Assembly (NCBI GenBank): GCA_947504185.1
Contig: CANNGJ010000008.1
Location: forward strand, 44,321 to 108,320
Length of the DNA stretch: 64,000 nucleotides
Source of the DNA: an uncultured Tenacibaculum sp.
GTDB taxonomy: Bacteria > Bacteroidota > Bacteroidia > Flavobacteriales > Flavobacteriaceae
Direction: 5' to 3'
Shown here: piece by piece, positions 40,024-50,085 of the stretch
How positions within the stretch are numbered: the first letter of the stretch is position 1
Layout: each line of letters opens with the position of its first letter
The notes under the pieces: generated by a model
The model's database searches: none
What the model was told of the DNA's origin: nothing
Seen by the model: the letters and a program-made list of their open reading frames with translations, nothing else
Position numbers and translations under genes: made by a program

Positions 40024-40215
40024 ATGAATAAAGGTATAGTAAAATTCTTCAACGAATCAAAAGGATTCGGATTTATCACAGAAGAAGGATCAAACAAAGA
40101 ACATTTTGTACATGTGTCAGGATTAATCGACGAAATTCGTGAAAACGACGAAGTTGAATTCGAATTACAAGATGGAAGAAAAGGATTAAACGCTGTAAAC
40201 GTAAGAGTATTATAA
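40024..40215 (+). CDS. Cold-shock domain protein (copy 2, tandem duplicate)
   Basis: Differs from copy 1 by two residues (N/S, V/I) and 9 nt by eye. Confidence 0.95.
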   Translation: MNKGIVKFFNESKGFGFITEEGSNKEHFVHVSGLIDEIRENDEVEFELQDGRKGLNAVNVRVL

Positions 40216-40244
40216 TATATATTATTACCAGAGTAAACTTTTTA

Positions 40245-40277
40245 AAGAAAGCCTATCAAATATTGATAGGCTTTCTT
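40245..40277 (+). terminator. Intrinsic terminator of csp copy 2
   Basis: AAGAAAGCCTATCAAATATTGATAGGCTTTCTT. Confidence 0.85.
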
Positions 40278-40302
40278 ACTTTTAAAAACTAAATATTTTA
40301 GA

Positions 40303-40503
40303 ATGAAAGACGGTAGAAATAGAAAAGATGTTACTATTGGTAGCGAAGTTGAGGTTGTTCAGAAAAACCATCAAAGAACAGGAGAACTTACTGCTGGTAT
40401 TGTAAGTAGATTATTAACAAAATCATCAAACCACCCTCATGGAATTAAAGTGCAATTAGAGTCTGGAATTGTTGGAAGAGTGAAGAATATAAAAGAGAGT
40501 TAA
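40303..40503 (+). CDS. YwbE family protein
   Basis: RKDVTIGSEVEVVQKNHQRTGELTAGIVSRLLTKSSNHPHGIKVQLESGIVGRV. Confidence 0.85.
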   Translation: MKDGRNRKDVTIGSEVEVVQKNHQRTGELTAGIVSRLLTKSSNHPHGIKVQLESGIVGRVKNIKES

Positions 40504-40509
40504 AGTAAA

Positions 40510-40722
40510 TTAACTCTCTCTATTTTGTTTTAACTTTTTTACTCCATCAGCTAAAAACCAACCAGCAAATAATCCGTGAACTAACAAGAAAATATACTTG
40601 TTTTCTGTTTTAAAATTAAAAAGTACTCTATAGCTGTCTTGATCTTTAAAAAACTGTAAAAAAGTACCAACAATAATAAAAATACCAAAAGTTATGTATA
40701 TAAAAGGTAGTACTTTTTTCAT
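40510..40722 (-). CDS. Small membrane protein, hypothetical
   Basis: 70-aa ORF with two TM segments, adjacent to the next minus gene (overlapping by 1 nt). Confidence 0.65.
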   Translation of the reverse strand: MKKVLPFIYITFGIFIIVGTFLQFFKDQDSYRVLFNFKTENKYIFLLVHGLFAGWFLADGVKKLKQNRES

Positions 40723-41624
40723 TAGTGAATAGGTATTTTAATCGTATATTCTTTTCTGCTTTTATTATTCAATTTGGTTTCTCGTAACCATGGATTTACT
40801 AATTTTAAATCCTTATAAGTTATTCCGTAGTTTTTAGCAAAGTTTGCAATATTTGTAATTGCAGTATCCACTTTTACGTCATAAGTATGAGGATGCGTAT
40901 ATAAATCATCTTGATCGTACACAAAACCATATTTTTTAGGATTCGATAATACTTCTTTCAAAGCTAAAATTCTAAAAATATATCTGCCTGTTTCAGTATT
41001 TAAAAGTAAGTCATAATAATCATTAGCTTTTTGTTGTCTCATACGTTGAGATATTCTACCATTACCAGCGTTGTATGCAGCAGCAGCTAGTGTCCAAGAA
41101 CCTAATTTTTTCTTTGCTCTTTTTAAGTATTCAGCAGCAACCCTAGTTGATTTCTCTAAATTATAACGTTCATCAACATTTCTGTTTACCTCTAAACCGT
41201 ATTCACGACCCGTAGCTGGCATAAAATGCCAATATCCAGCAGCTCCTTTTGATGACGGAATATTAATTAGTGCACTTTCTGCCACGCATAAATATTTAAA
41301 GTCGTCTGGTAAACCATATTTAGCTAACAAAGGTTCAATAATTGGAAAGAACTTGTTTGCACGTTTAATCAATAACAATCCATTCGATTGCCAATAGGTA
41401 TTTACTAATAACTCACGGTCCATTCGTTCTTTAATGTCTGCTTTTTCTAACGGAACACGTTCGCCAGCTAATTCCATATAGTTTGGAATTTTAACAGCTT
41501 TTATTTCGTAGCTTTCAGCTACATTTTTTACTTCTTGTATATTGGATTGGCTTATTGTGTTTGTAAATAAAATACCTGCGAAAGCTATACTAGATAGTGA
41601 TAAAAAACGTATAGATTTATTCAT
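40722..41624 (-). CDS. Lytic transglycosylase (SLT domain, MltD-like)
   Basis: LCVAESALINIPSSKGAAGYWHFMPATGREYGL, AAAAYNAGNGRI. Confidence 0.9.
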   Translation of the reverse strand: MNKSIRFLSLSSIAFAGILFTNTISQSNIQEVKNVAESYEIKAVKIPNYMELAGERVPLEKADIKERMDRELLVNTYWQSNGLLLIKRANKFFPIIEPLLAKYGLPDDFKYLCVAESALINIPSSKGAAGYWHFMPATGREYGLEVNRNVDERYNLEKSTRVAAEYLKRAKKKLGSWTLAAAAYNAGNGRISQRMRQQKANDYYDLLLNTETGRYIFRILALKEVLSNPKKYGFVYDQDDLYTHPHTYDVKVDTAITNIANFAKNYGITYKDLKLVNPWLRETKLNNKSRKEYTIKIPIH

Positions 41625-41664
41625 TTTTCTTTTCTTTTTTATTTTGTTGGTGTTATTTAGGTAC

Positions 41665-42330
41665 TCAATGATTCAAAAAGCATTCCTTTTCTAAAATCCT
41701 AGAAATAGTTTTTGCTTTATTTAAAATCATAATGTGTGTACCGTTTTCTATTTCGATATATTCTTTTATATGTTTCGTCGGAAATATTTCATCTTTATTT
41801 CCATGTATGTGTACTACATTTGGCAGCGGTTCTTTTTGTTGCCAATGCAGTACATTGTGTATAGCCCATTGCAAATATTGTTTATCTCTAATAGATAAAT
41901 ATAGTTTGTACAATTCGGCTCTTTTCTTTAAATAATCATTAAAGAAATAATGTTCATAGCTTTCTATATTCGCTATTATTTTTGAGGGAAAAAGCTTATA
42001 AGCTCGTGTTAACTGAGCTATTTTTAAGCGTTTAGGTAATTCTTTATTGGTCTTTATGCTTGAAATGATGATTACTTTTTCGCATTCAATAAGTTTACTC
42101 ATTTCTTGCACCATAACGCCACCAAAAGAAACACCAACTAATATAGGGTTTTTATGTTGAATATTAGCACACATTCTTTGTGCATATTCTTGAATATTCT
42201 CATTTATTGATGTTGGCAATAACCAATCTAAAAAATGAAGTTCAAAATGTTCTTCAGGTAAAGAAATATACTCGAATATTTTTGTGTTGGCAGCTAAACC
42301 AGGAACAAAATATACATGAGTTTTAAGCAT
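41665..42330 (-). CDS. Alpha/beta hydrolase-like protein
   Basis: VYFVPGLAANTKIF, PILVGVSFGGVMVQEM, HIHGNKDEIFP. Confidence 0.8.
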   Translation of the reverse strand: MLKTHVYFVPGLAANTKIFEYISLPEEHFELHFLDWLLPTSINENIQEYAQRMCANIQHKNPILVGVSFGGVMVQEMSKLIECEKVIIISSIKTNKELPKRLKIAQLTRAYKLFPSKIIANIESYEHYFFNDYLKKRAELYKLYLSIRDKQYLQWAIHNVLHWQQKEPLPNVVHIHGNKDEIFPTKHIKEYIEIENGTHIMILNKAKTISRILEKECFLNH

Positions 42331-43073
42331 TATTCAATCAGCTTTTTGTCTAATAAAATGCCTTCAATATATTCATGAACGTTAATTAATTCATCAGGAA
42401 TACTGTCATTCCATAAACGAATTTTAATTTGTTTTCCGTTATGATTTATAAAAGTACTAGCTAAATCTGTTATCCTAGGGTTATCATAAACTTCTTTAAA
42501 ACTTTCAAAATCTCCTTGGCTTAATAGTTTATTAAGCTTTGTTAATTGTTCTTCTGTGAGTTTAAATTCTCTTTTTCCTTTTTCAAGAACATATTGAATT
42601 CCGTTATAAATAACATTTCCTTCTTTATCAATATCTAGGGTATATACAGGGCAATCACCAAAACAAGGAGTTTTTCTCATAGAAATTAATCTATTTTCAT
42701 ATTCTTCTTTAATATTATTGATGGTAACTATTTGGTTCTTTTCTACAGATTTAAAAGTGCCAGATTCTTTTAAACGTTTTGTCCAAAAATCTACTTTATC
42801 TTTTGGTACGGTAATTAAAGCTATTTTTAAATCTTTTTGATCAAAAATTAATTTATCCCAGTTAAGTCCGCTATTGGTAATTAATGCTTTAGCATCCTCA
42901 ACTTTTTTAGGGTTGTTTAAAACAAGAATTAATTCATTATTGATAACCATTTCAGGAGTTTTATCTTCTACTTCAACAATAGTTTCTTTTTCTGTAGTAT
43001 TACTTTTTTTGTCTTTTTTAGGAGCTGCACAGGCAAATGTTAAAGCAAAAATGGATAACAGTAAATATTTCAT
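42330..43073 (-). CDS. DUF6438-like domain lipoprotein
   Basis: Lipobox LTFACA; ISMRKTPCFGDCPVYTLDIDKEGNVIYNGIQYV. Confidence 0.8.
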   Translation of the reverse strand: MKYLLLSIFALTFACAAPKKDKKSNTTEKETIVEVEDKTPEMVINNELILVLNNPKKVEDAKALITNSGLNWDKLIFDQKDLKIALITVPKDKVDFWTKRLKESGTFKSVEKNQIVTINNIKEEYENRLISMRKTPCFGDCPVYTLDIDKEGNVIYNGIQYVLEKGKREFKLTEEQLTKLNKLLSQGDFESFKEVYDNPRITDLASTFINHNGKQIKIRLWNDSIPDELINVHEYIEGILLDKKLIE

Positions 43074-43108
43074 AATTTTTTTTTGATGGGTTTTCTAGCT
43101 ATGACAAT

Positions 43109-44443
43109 TTAAGCAATAACTTCTTTATTAACAAAGTCAAAACGAACTAAACCATCTTCATCTATTTTTGTTAAGGTAACTGTATGTAAAGTATTTACTA
43201 ATTCTGGGTTCCAAGGAGCTTTTACTTTTACATAGTTCTGTGTAAATCCGTGGATATAACCTTCTTTATTTTCACTCTCAAATAAAACGGTTAAAGTATT
43301 CCCTATTTGAGTTTCATAAAAGGCTCTGCGCTTTTTTACTGATAGTCCACGTAACATTTTACTTCGCTTAGCACGTGTTTTCTTAGGAACTACACCATCT
43401 ATATGAATAGCTTCGGTATTTGGTCTTTCAGAATAGGTGAAAACATGTAAATAAGAAATGTCCATTTCGTTTAAGTAATTGTAGGTTTCTAAGAAAAGCT
43501 CATCTGTTTCTCCAGGAAAACCAACAATAACATCAACCCCGATACAGGCGTTTGGCATTACTTCTTTTATTTTACTTACTCTATTAGTATATGTTTTAGT
43601 TAAATAACGGCGTTTCATTTTCTTTAATAATTCATCGCTACCTGATTGTAGTGGAATATGAAAATGAGGAACAAACGTTTGAGAATTAGAAACAAAATCT
43701 ATGGTTTCGTCTTTTAATAAATTCGGCTCGATAGACGAAATTCGTAAACGATGAATTCCTTCAACAGTATCCAATTCTTTTACAAGTTCTAAAAAGGTAT
43801 GCTCGTGTTTTTTATTACCAAATTCACCTTTACCATAATCACCAATATTTACTCCGGTTAATACAATTTCTTTAATTCCTTTTTCAGAAATCTCTTTGGC
43901 ATTATTCAATACATTTTCTAAAGTATCAGAGCGAGAAATTCCACGTGCTAGAGGAATAGTACAATAGGTACATTTATAATCGCAACCATCTTGTACTTTT
44001 AAAAAAGCACGAGTACGGTCGCCAATAGAATAAGCCCCTACATATGAATCTGCTTCTTCAATTTCACAAGAATGTACTTCACCAACATCATTTTTAGTTA
44101 AGTCGTTTATATAACTAGTAACATTAAATTTTTCGGTTGCACCTAGAACTAAATCTACACCATCTACAGCCGCTAATTCTTCAGGTTTTAACTGCGCATA
44201 ACAGCCAACACCAATAACAAAAGCTTCTTTATTTTTCTTTAAAGCAGATTTTACAATAGATTTAAATCGTTTGTCAGCATTATCAGTCACCGAACATGTA
44301 TTAATTACATATACATCCGCTTTTTCTTCAAACTCAACACGGTCAAAACCTTCATTCACAAAATTTCTTGCAATGGTAGAAGTTTCAGAAAAATTTAATT
44401 TACATCCTAAAGTATAAAAGGCTACTTTTTTATCTGCATTCAT
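43109..44443 (-). CDS. mtaB: tRNA t6A37 methylthiotransferase MtaB
   Basis: YTLGCKLNFSETSTI, radical-SAM DGCDYKCTYCTIPLARG, TRAM-like C-terminus. Confidence 0.9.
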   Translation of the reverse strand: MNADKKVAFYTLGCKLNFSETSTIARNFVNEGFDRVEFEEKADVYVINTCSVTDNADKRFKSIVKSALKKNKEAFVIGVGCYAQLKPEELAAVDGVDLVLGATEKFNVTSYINDLTKNDVGEVHSCEIEEADSYVGAYSIGDRTRAFLKVQDGCDYKCTYCTIPLARGISRSDTLENVLNNAKEISEKGIKEIVLTGVNIGDYGKGEFGNKKHEHTFLELVKELDTVEGIHRLRISSIEPNLLKDETIDFVSNSQTFVPHFHIPLQSGSDELLKKMKRRYLTKTYTNRVSKIKEVMPNACIGVDVIVGFPGETDELFLETYNYLNEMDISYLHVFTYSERPNTEAIHIDGVVPKKTRAKRSKMLRGLSVKKRRAFYETQIGNTLTVLFESENKEGYIHGFTQNYVKVKAPWNPELVNTLHTVTLTKIDEDGLVRFDFVNKEVIA

Positions 44444-44476
44444 TCCTGTACATTTATAGTTTGCAAAAATACAATA

Positions 44477-44983
44477 TTGAAAATGATTTTTGAAACGAAA
44501 AGATTACAAGTTAGAAAGCTTCAAATAGCTGATTTAAAATCTTTTTACGAATTAGAGAGTAACCCAAATATATTGCAATATGCAACTGGCGAACCTAAGA
44601 ACTTAAAAGAAAGTAAAGAGAATTTATTACAGTTAATCAATCGTTATGATAGTCTAGATAATGATTTTTGGATTTATACAATTGAGCGTAAAGAAGATAA
44701 TGTATTTGTAGGTACCGTAGCTTTGATAAAAGATGAAGAAGGGAATGATGAGATTGGTTACCGCTTTATAGAGAGGTTTTGGGGAAAAGGGTATGCAACC
44801 GAAATTTGTGAAGGATTGATTGATTATTGTAAATCAATTGGAATAGAGAAAATTATAGGTTGTGTGGTAGATGTTAACATAGCGTCTGCCAAAATATTAA
44901 AGCGTTTTAATTTTAAAGAAGTTGAAAAATTTGTTAGTGATGATATTGGTTTGCCAGAAACAAAATATGAATTAAAATTATGA
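44477..44983 (+). CDS. GNAT family N-acetyltransferase
   Basis: TKRLQVRKLQIADL, IGYRFIERFWGKGYATEICEGLIDY; likely start MIFETKRL. Confidence 0.9.
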   Translation: MKMIFETKRLQVRKLQIADLKSFYELESNPNILQYATGEPKNLKESKENLLQLINRYDSLDNDFWIYTIERKEDNVFVGTVALIKDEEGNDEIGYRFIERFWGKGYATEICEGLIDYCKSIGIEKIIGCVVDVNIASAKILKRFNFKEVEKFVSDDIGLPETKYELKL

Positions 44984-45303
44984 TAGAAGATTCTTTAAAA
45001 CCACCTTACTATGCCGTTGTTTTCAGTAGTACATTGTCTGATGATTTAGCTGGCTATAAGGAAATGACTGAAAAAATGGAAGCTTTAGCTAAAGCGCAAG
45101 AAGGATATTTAGGAATTGAATATGCTCGAGAAGAAATAGGTATAACAGTTTCGTATTGGGATAGCTTAGAAGCTATTACAAAATGGAAACATAACATAGA
45201 ACATACAGAGGTTCGTGAAAAAGGAAGGGCTACTTGGTACAAAAAATACCAAGTAAGAATCTGTAAAGTTGAGCGTGAATATGGATTTGATAAAAAGATA
45301 TAG
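44980..45303 (+). CDS. Antibiotic biosynthesis monooxygenase-like protein
   Basis: YYAVVFSSTLSDDLAGYKEMTEKMEALAKAQEGYLGIE...VSYWDSLEAITKWKHNIEH. Confidence 0.85.
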   Translation: MIEDSLKPPYYAVVFSSTLSDDLAGYKEMTEKMEALAKAQEGYLGIEYAREEIGITVSYWDSLEAITKWKHNIEHTEVREKGRATWYKKYQVRICKVEREYGFDKKI

Positions 45304-45309
45304 TTAGAG

Positions 45310-45822
45310 ATGTATGCAGTAATGTCAAAAATATTATCTAAGTTTTTTAAACAACATACTATTTTTAAATATGGGTTTAATATTTCGCCAATGTATCGTA
45401 GGTCTACGGGGCGAATTATTGAAGTCTCAGAAGATTTATTAAAAGCAAGAGTAAAGATTCCTATTAGTTATAAAAATAAGAACTATGTAGGTTCTATTTT
45501 TGGAGGTAGTTTGTTTTCTGCCACCGATCCAGTTTTTATGATTCAGCTAATGAATATTTTAGGAAATGATTATGTTGTGTGGGATAAAAGTGCTGAAATT
45601 AAATTTAAAAGACCAGCAAAATAAAATTCTTATGTAGATTTTATTTTTTCTAAAGAAGAGATAGTTGGAATCAAAGAACGAATTAAAGAAGAGAAAGAAA
45701 TCGATTTACAAAAGGAAATTAAAATTACCAATAAAGATGCTTCAACGGTATATGCAGAAGTATCTAAAATTATATACATTGCAGACAAAAGCTATTATAA
45801 AAATAAGAGAAAGAAGAAATAA
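45310..45822 (+). pseudogene. DUF4442-like gene interrupted by one in-frame TAA at 45622-45624
   Basis: ...AEIKFKRPAK*NSYVDFIFSKEEIVGIKERIKEEKEIDLQKEIKITNKDASTVYAEVSKIIYIADKSYYKNKRKKK*: the same frame stays open and coherent past the stop. Confidence 0.7.
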
Positions 45823-47413
45823 ATACCTATTACTATTTATACTTCTAGTAAGTATTTCTTCTTGCACAAAAAAGAAAAGAAGCTATACAGATGCTCAAGT
45901 TTTTCGTTATAATGAACATTCAAATATTACTTCATTAGATCCTGCTTTTGCAAAAGATCAACGTAATATTTGGGCAGTCAATCAATTATATAATGGGTTG
46001 GTGCAATTAGACGATAGTTTGAAGGTACAACCAGATATAGCTAAAAGTTGGACGATTTCAGAAGAAGGAAAAACTTATCAGTTCATTTTAAGAAACGATG
46101 TTAAGTTTCATAAACATGGTTTATTTGGAAAGGATTCTACTAGAAAAGTAAACGCAAATGATTTTAAATATTCTTTTGATAGATTATTAGATAAAAATGT
46201 AGCTTCTCCTGGAGGTTGGGTATTGCAAAATATTAGAGATTTTAAAGCAGAAAGTGATTCTGTTTTTACGATTAATTTGAAACAACCATTTCCACCTTTT
46301 TTAGGGTTGTTGGCAATGAAATATTGTTCGGTTGTACCAAAAGAAGCTGTTGAATATTTCGGGAATACTTTTAGAGCAAATCCAATAGGTACTGGCCCTT
46401 TTCAATACAAGTTATGGGTAGAGAATACGAAGTTAGTATTGCGTAAGAATCCTCTCTATTTTGAACGAGATAAAGAAGGAAACAACTTACCTTATTTAGA
46501 AGCCGTAGCAGTTACTTTTTTACCAGATAAACAAAGTGAGTTTTTACAATTTATTCAAGGGAATATTGATTTTATGAAAAGTTTAGATGCTTCTTATAAA
46601 GACGATATTCTAAATACAGATGGCACTTTAAAGAAAAAGTATATAGATAAAATTACCATGCAAACAGGGGCTTATTTAAATACTGAGTATTTAGGGATTT
46701 ACTTAGATGGAAAAAAAAGTTTGCCTACCCAATCGAAGTTAATTCGTCAAGCAATTAATTATGGTTTTGATAGAGAAAAGATGATTAAGTTTCTTAGAAA
46801 CGGAATTGGAACCCCTGCTACAAGCGGTTTTATTCCGAAAGGTTTACCGTCGTATAACAATCAAGAAGGATATTCTTATCAACCAGAAAAAGCAAAAATA
46901 TTGGTTGAGCAATATAAAACAAAAACAGGGAATACTTCACCACAAATTATCATTACTACCAACAGTAATTATTTAGATTTGTGTGAATTTATTCAAAGAG
47001 AATTACAAAAAATAGGATTAGAAACTAAAGTAGATGTAATTCCGCCATCTACTCTAAGACAAGGAAAAGCAAGTGGTAAATTGCCAATTTTTAGAGCCAG
47101 TTGGATTGCCGATTATCCAGACGCAGAAAATTATGTATCCTTATTTTATAGTAAAAACTTTACACCTAACGGTCCGAATTATACGCATTTTAAGAATGAG
47201 GAGTTCGATGAGTTATACGAAGAATCTATTAAAGAAGTTAATGTGGCTAAGCGTTATAAATTATACCAAAAAATGGATAGTATTATAATAAACGAAGCTC
47301 CGGTAGTTCCTTTATATTACGATGAGGTAATTCGTTTTAGTCAAAAAAATGTACAAGGATTGGGAATTAACCCTATTGATTTGTTGAACTTAAAAAAGGT
47401 TAGAAAAGAGTAA
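45779..47413 (+). CDS. ABC transporter substrate-binding protein, family 5 (lipoprotein)
   Basis: Probable TTG start giving MQTKAIIKIRERRNKYLLLFILLVSISSC; TSLDPAFAKDQRNIWAVNQLYNGLVQLDD, GTGPFQYKLW. The track's start (45665) reads the preceding gene out of frame. Confidence 0.85.
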   Translation: MQTKAIIKIRERRNKYLLLFILLVSISSCTKKKRSYTDAQVFRYNEHSNITSLDPAFAKDQRNIWAVNQLYNGLVQLDDSLKVQPDIAKSWTISEEGKTYQFILRNDVKFHKHGLFGKDSTRKVNANDFKYSFDRLLDKNVASPGGWVLQNIRDFKAESDSVFTINLKQPFPPFLGLLAMKYCSVVPKEAVEYFGNTFRANPIGTGPFQYKLWVENTKLVLRKNPLYFERDKEGNNLPYLEAVAVTFLPDKQSEFLQFIQGNIDFMKSLDASYKDDILNTDGTLKKKYIDKITMQTGAYLNTEYLGIYLDGKKSLPTQSKLIRQAINYGFDREKMIKFLRNGIGTPATSGFIPKGLPSYNNQEGYSYQPEKAKILVEQYKTKTGNTSPQIIITTNSNYLDLCEFIQRELQKIGLETKVDVIPPSTLRQGKASGKLPIFRASWIADYPDAENYVSLFYSKNFTPNGPNYTHFKNEEFDELYEESIKEVNVAKRYKLYQKMDSIIINEAPVVPLYYDEVIRFSQKNVQGLGINPIDLLNLKKVRKE

Positions 47414-47418
47414 GTAAA

Positions 47419-47832
47419 TTATTTTTTTAACCCTTCAAGAAGCTTACGAGCAGTTACTGTATCGTAAATAATTTTCAGCTTCTTTATTTTAAGGTTTTGA
47501 TCAAAATCTATAATATCAACCACATCAAATGCTACTTTGGAATTATTTATCATAGTCCATTTATAGGTAAAATATAAAGCAACACTGTTTGTGTTTTCAT
47601 CTTCAAAAATATTTAGTAAATGAAGTTCAGAATTTGTGGTGTCATTATTTAATTTCTTATAAAATGCATCCGCTTTTTGTATTCCATATAACGGAGAATC
47701 CACTAAACCATTTTCTGTAAACAATTCAATAACTTTTTTGATGGCACCATTTTCTAAATGTTCCATGTACTTTTTTGCGATTTGTTTTTTTGTGGATTTG
47801 CTCATTTTAGAACTAATTTTAATTTTCTCCAA
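47419..47832 (-). CDS. NTF2/SnoaL-like protein
   Basis: KKYMEHLENGAIKKVIELFTENGLVDSPLYG, NTF2-like fold pattern. Confidence 0.7.
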   Translation of the reverse strand: MEKIKISSKMSKSTKKQIAKKYMEHLENGAIKKVIELFTENGLVDSPLYGIQKADAFYKKLNNDTTNSELHLLNIFEDENTNSVALYFTYKWTMINNSKVAFDVVDIIDFDQNLKIKKLKIIYDTVTARKLLEGLKK

Positions 47833-48922
47833 TTAATCCTAAACATAATTTTAAACGAATAATTTTCTTCACTGATTGATATACTTGTTGTTTGTAAGCA
47901 GTATCTTTTTTCATTTCGTTAAGAATAGAATTGATGGTTTTTGTTTCGTTAATAGGCATTAATAGCATATCGTTTCCTGCTTTTGATGCCAATAAAGGAG
48001 CATCATTAATAATAGTAACCGCTTTCATTATATTTAAAGCATCAGTAATTATAAGTCCTTTAAAACCTAATTCATTCTTTAATAGATTAGTAACTATGTT
48101 TCTAGAGCAACTAGCAGGCAAACCGTTCGTATTATATTTAGAATTGTTAGTTATGGTAATATGAGCCATCATTATAGAAAGAACACCAGATTCTATAAGA
48201 GGAGGATATATTTCTAACTCTTGTAACTTTCCATCGATGTAAACGGATTTTTTATGCGTATCGCCTTTCACTAAACCATGACCTGGAAAATGTTTAGCTG
48301 TAGCAATAATTCCTTGTTTTTGAGTTGTATTAATAAACTGTTTACTTAGCTCAATCACTTTTTGTTTATCATTTCCGAAACTTCGGTTTTTAATCGCTTC
48401 GTTTTGCGGGCTTACATCAGCGACAGGTGCAAAATTTTGACGAAAACCAATTTCTAATAATTCATTATTTATAATTCGAGCAATAGAATCAGATTGACCA
48501 ATCGTTTTGATGTCAATTGTATTAATAACTGGAGCAGTTCCTTTTAATCTGCCATTGAACAAACTGGGTTCAGCATCGATTGAATATAATAATGGCAAGT
48601 GTTTTTTTGTGGTATTAATTGCATTAAGGCTGTCAATTAATTTTTTATGATTTTCTTTTGTGCCTTTTAAAAATACAACACCTCCAATTTTATTTTTCTT
48701 TGCTAAATTTAAAACTACACTATTTGGTTTTCCAAGTTCTCCAGCAGAAGTAACAATCATTTGTGCTACACGAGCAGTATCATTTAAAGATTGAAAAACT
48801 TCATCTACTCTATGTTCTAAAATAGGATTGTAATTATAAAAATCTTGTAATTTATTTGACTGACCTTTTATGGATGAAAAAATAGTTGTCAGAAATAAAA
48901 TTGTTACTATTGATTTTTTCAT
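47819..48922 (-). CDS. Glycoside hydrolase family 3 (beta-N-acetylhexosaminidase-like)
   Basis: NFAPVADVSP, KHFPGHGLVKGDTHK, GLIITDALNI. Confidence 0.9.
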   Translation of the reverse strand: MKKSIVTILFLTTIFSSIKGQSNKLQDFYNYNPILEHRVDEVFQSLNDTARVAQMIVTSAGELGKPNSVVLNLAKKNKIGGVVFLKGTKENHKKLIDSLNAINTTKKHLPLLYSIDAEPSLFNGRLKGTAPVINTIDIKTIGQSDSIARIINNELLEIGFRQNFAPVADVSPQNEAIKNRSFGNDKQKVIELSKQFINTTQKQGIIATAKHFPGHGLVKGDTHKKSVYIDGKLQELEIYPPLIESGVLSIMMAHITITNNSKYNTNGLPASCSRNIVTNLLKNELGFKGLIITDALNIMKAVTIINDAPLLASKAGNDMLLMPINETKTINSILNEMKKDTAYKQQVYQSVKKIIRLKLCLGLIGEN

Positions 48923-48945
48923 TTTAATATTTTATAGGTTAACAA

Positions 48946-50085
48946 TTAAGATACTAAACTCTTAATTTTCTGTTTTATAGTTGCTTTAATATCTTTAGGA
49001 TAAGTTCTGTCTCCATGAAAAACATCAGCCATAGCTTCACTAAAACGTTGTCCAAATTTTTTCAGTAATAAATTACGAATCGTTTTTTGTCCGTAAAACC
49101 ATTTAGAAAGCCATAAACCTGTAGTGAGTTCAGGTAATAAGTTTTCTTCTAATTTCTCAATATATAGTTTTTCTGCCAATTCATAATTTTGCTCACTTTC
49201 AATAATAGCTTCAGCTACTAATTTACCACTATAAATAGCATTAGAAATTCCTTCAGCTGTAATAGGATCCGCAAAACCAGCTGCATCTCCAATTAAAAAC
49301 ACATTGTTTTTTACAAAACCGTCGGTACGTGGGGCTACAGGAATTTGAAATCCGTGTTGCGATTCACTAATAACTTCATTAATACCTAGGGTTTGCATGT
49401 ATTCTTGATAAAACTTTTTTAGGTTTATTTTTGTTCTTTTAGCAGAAGCAACGCCAATAGATAAATGCTTTTTCTTTGGAAAACTCCAAGCATATCCATA
49501 AGGGATAGCATCAATATCAAAACGAACTTCTTTTGATAAACGTTCAAAATCAGCATCAGAGACTTCTACTTCATATTCTAAAGCAGGAATTAATTTTCGA
49601 GTATCTTCTTTCCATCCAGCCATTTTAGCAGTAGGGCTCAAAGCTCCATCTGCAGCAATTGCAAAATTAGCGGTAAGATTTCCTTGTGAAGTTTCTAGCG
49701 TAACAATATTGTTATTAAAAGAAAGCCCTTTTAGTTTATGATTCTCCAACAAAGTAGCGCCAAATTCTTTGGCTTTTTGGGTAATTAAATTATCAAAAGA
49801 ATCGCGCATTATCATAGATATTGTAGGCTCTTCTCTTGTTGTTTTAAAATGTAATTTATCTCCTAAATAAATATCAACCGTATGAAATTCTTTTTCAATA
49901 ACTTCAGAAATATCAAAAGGCAGGTCTTTACGACCTCTGTATACAAAGCCACCACCACAGGTTTTATAACGAGGCAAGGTTTCTTTCTCAATAATAACGG
50001 TTGATATACCTTGTTTGGCTAAAAGAAAAGCTGTCGAAGCTCCAGAAGGTCCACTACCAATAATTGCAACATTGTAATGTTTCAT
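48946..50085 (-). CDS. Geranylgeranyl reductase family FAD-dependent oxidoreductase
   Basis: VAIIGSGPSGASTAFLLAKQG, KTCGGGF, FLIGDAAGFADPITAEGISNA. Confidence 0.9.
   Translation of the reverse strand: MKHYNVAIIGSGPSGASTAFLLAKQGISTVIIEKETLPRYKTCGGGFVYRGRKDLPFDISEVIEKEFHTVDIYLGDKLHFKTTREEPTISMIMRDSFDNLITQKAKEFGATLLENHKLKGLSFNNNIVTLETSQGNLTANFAIAADGALSPTAKMAGWKEDTRKLIPALEYEVEVSDADFERLSKEVRFDIDAIPYGYAWSFPKKKHLSIGVASAKRTKINLKKFYQEYMQTLGINEVISESQHGFQIPVAPRTDGFVKNNVFLIGDAAGFADPITAEGISNAIYSGKLVAEAIIESEQNYELAEKLYIEKLEENLLPELTTGLWLSKWFYGQKTIRNLLLKKFGQRFSEAMADVFHGDRTYPKDIKATIKQKIKSLVS

Noticed and set aside
47073-47288. Plus-strand 71-aa ORF inside the substrate-binding protein gene
   Set aside because: Alternate frame of a clear family 5 binding protein; no independent support.
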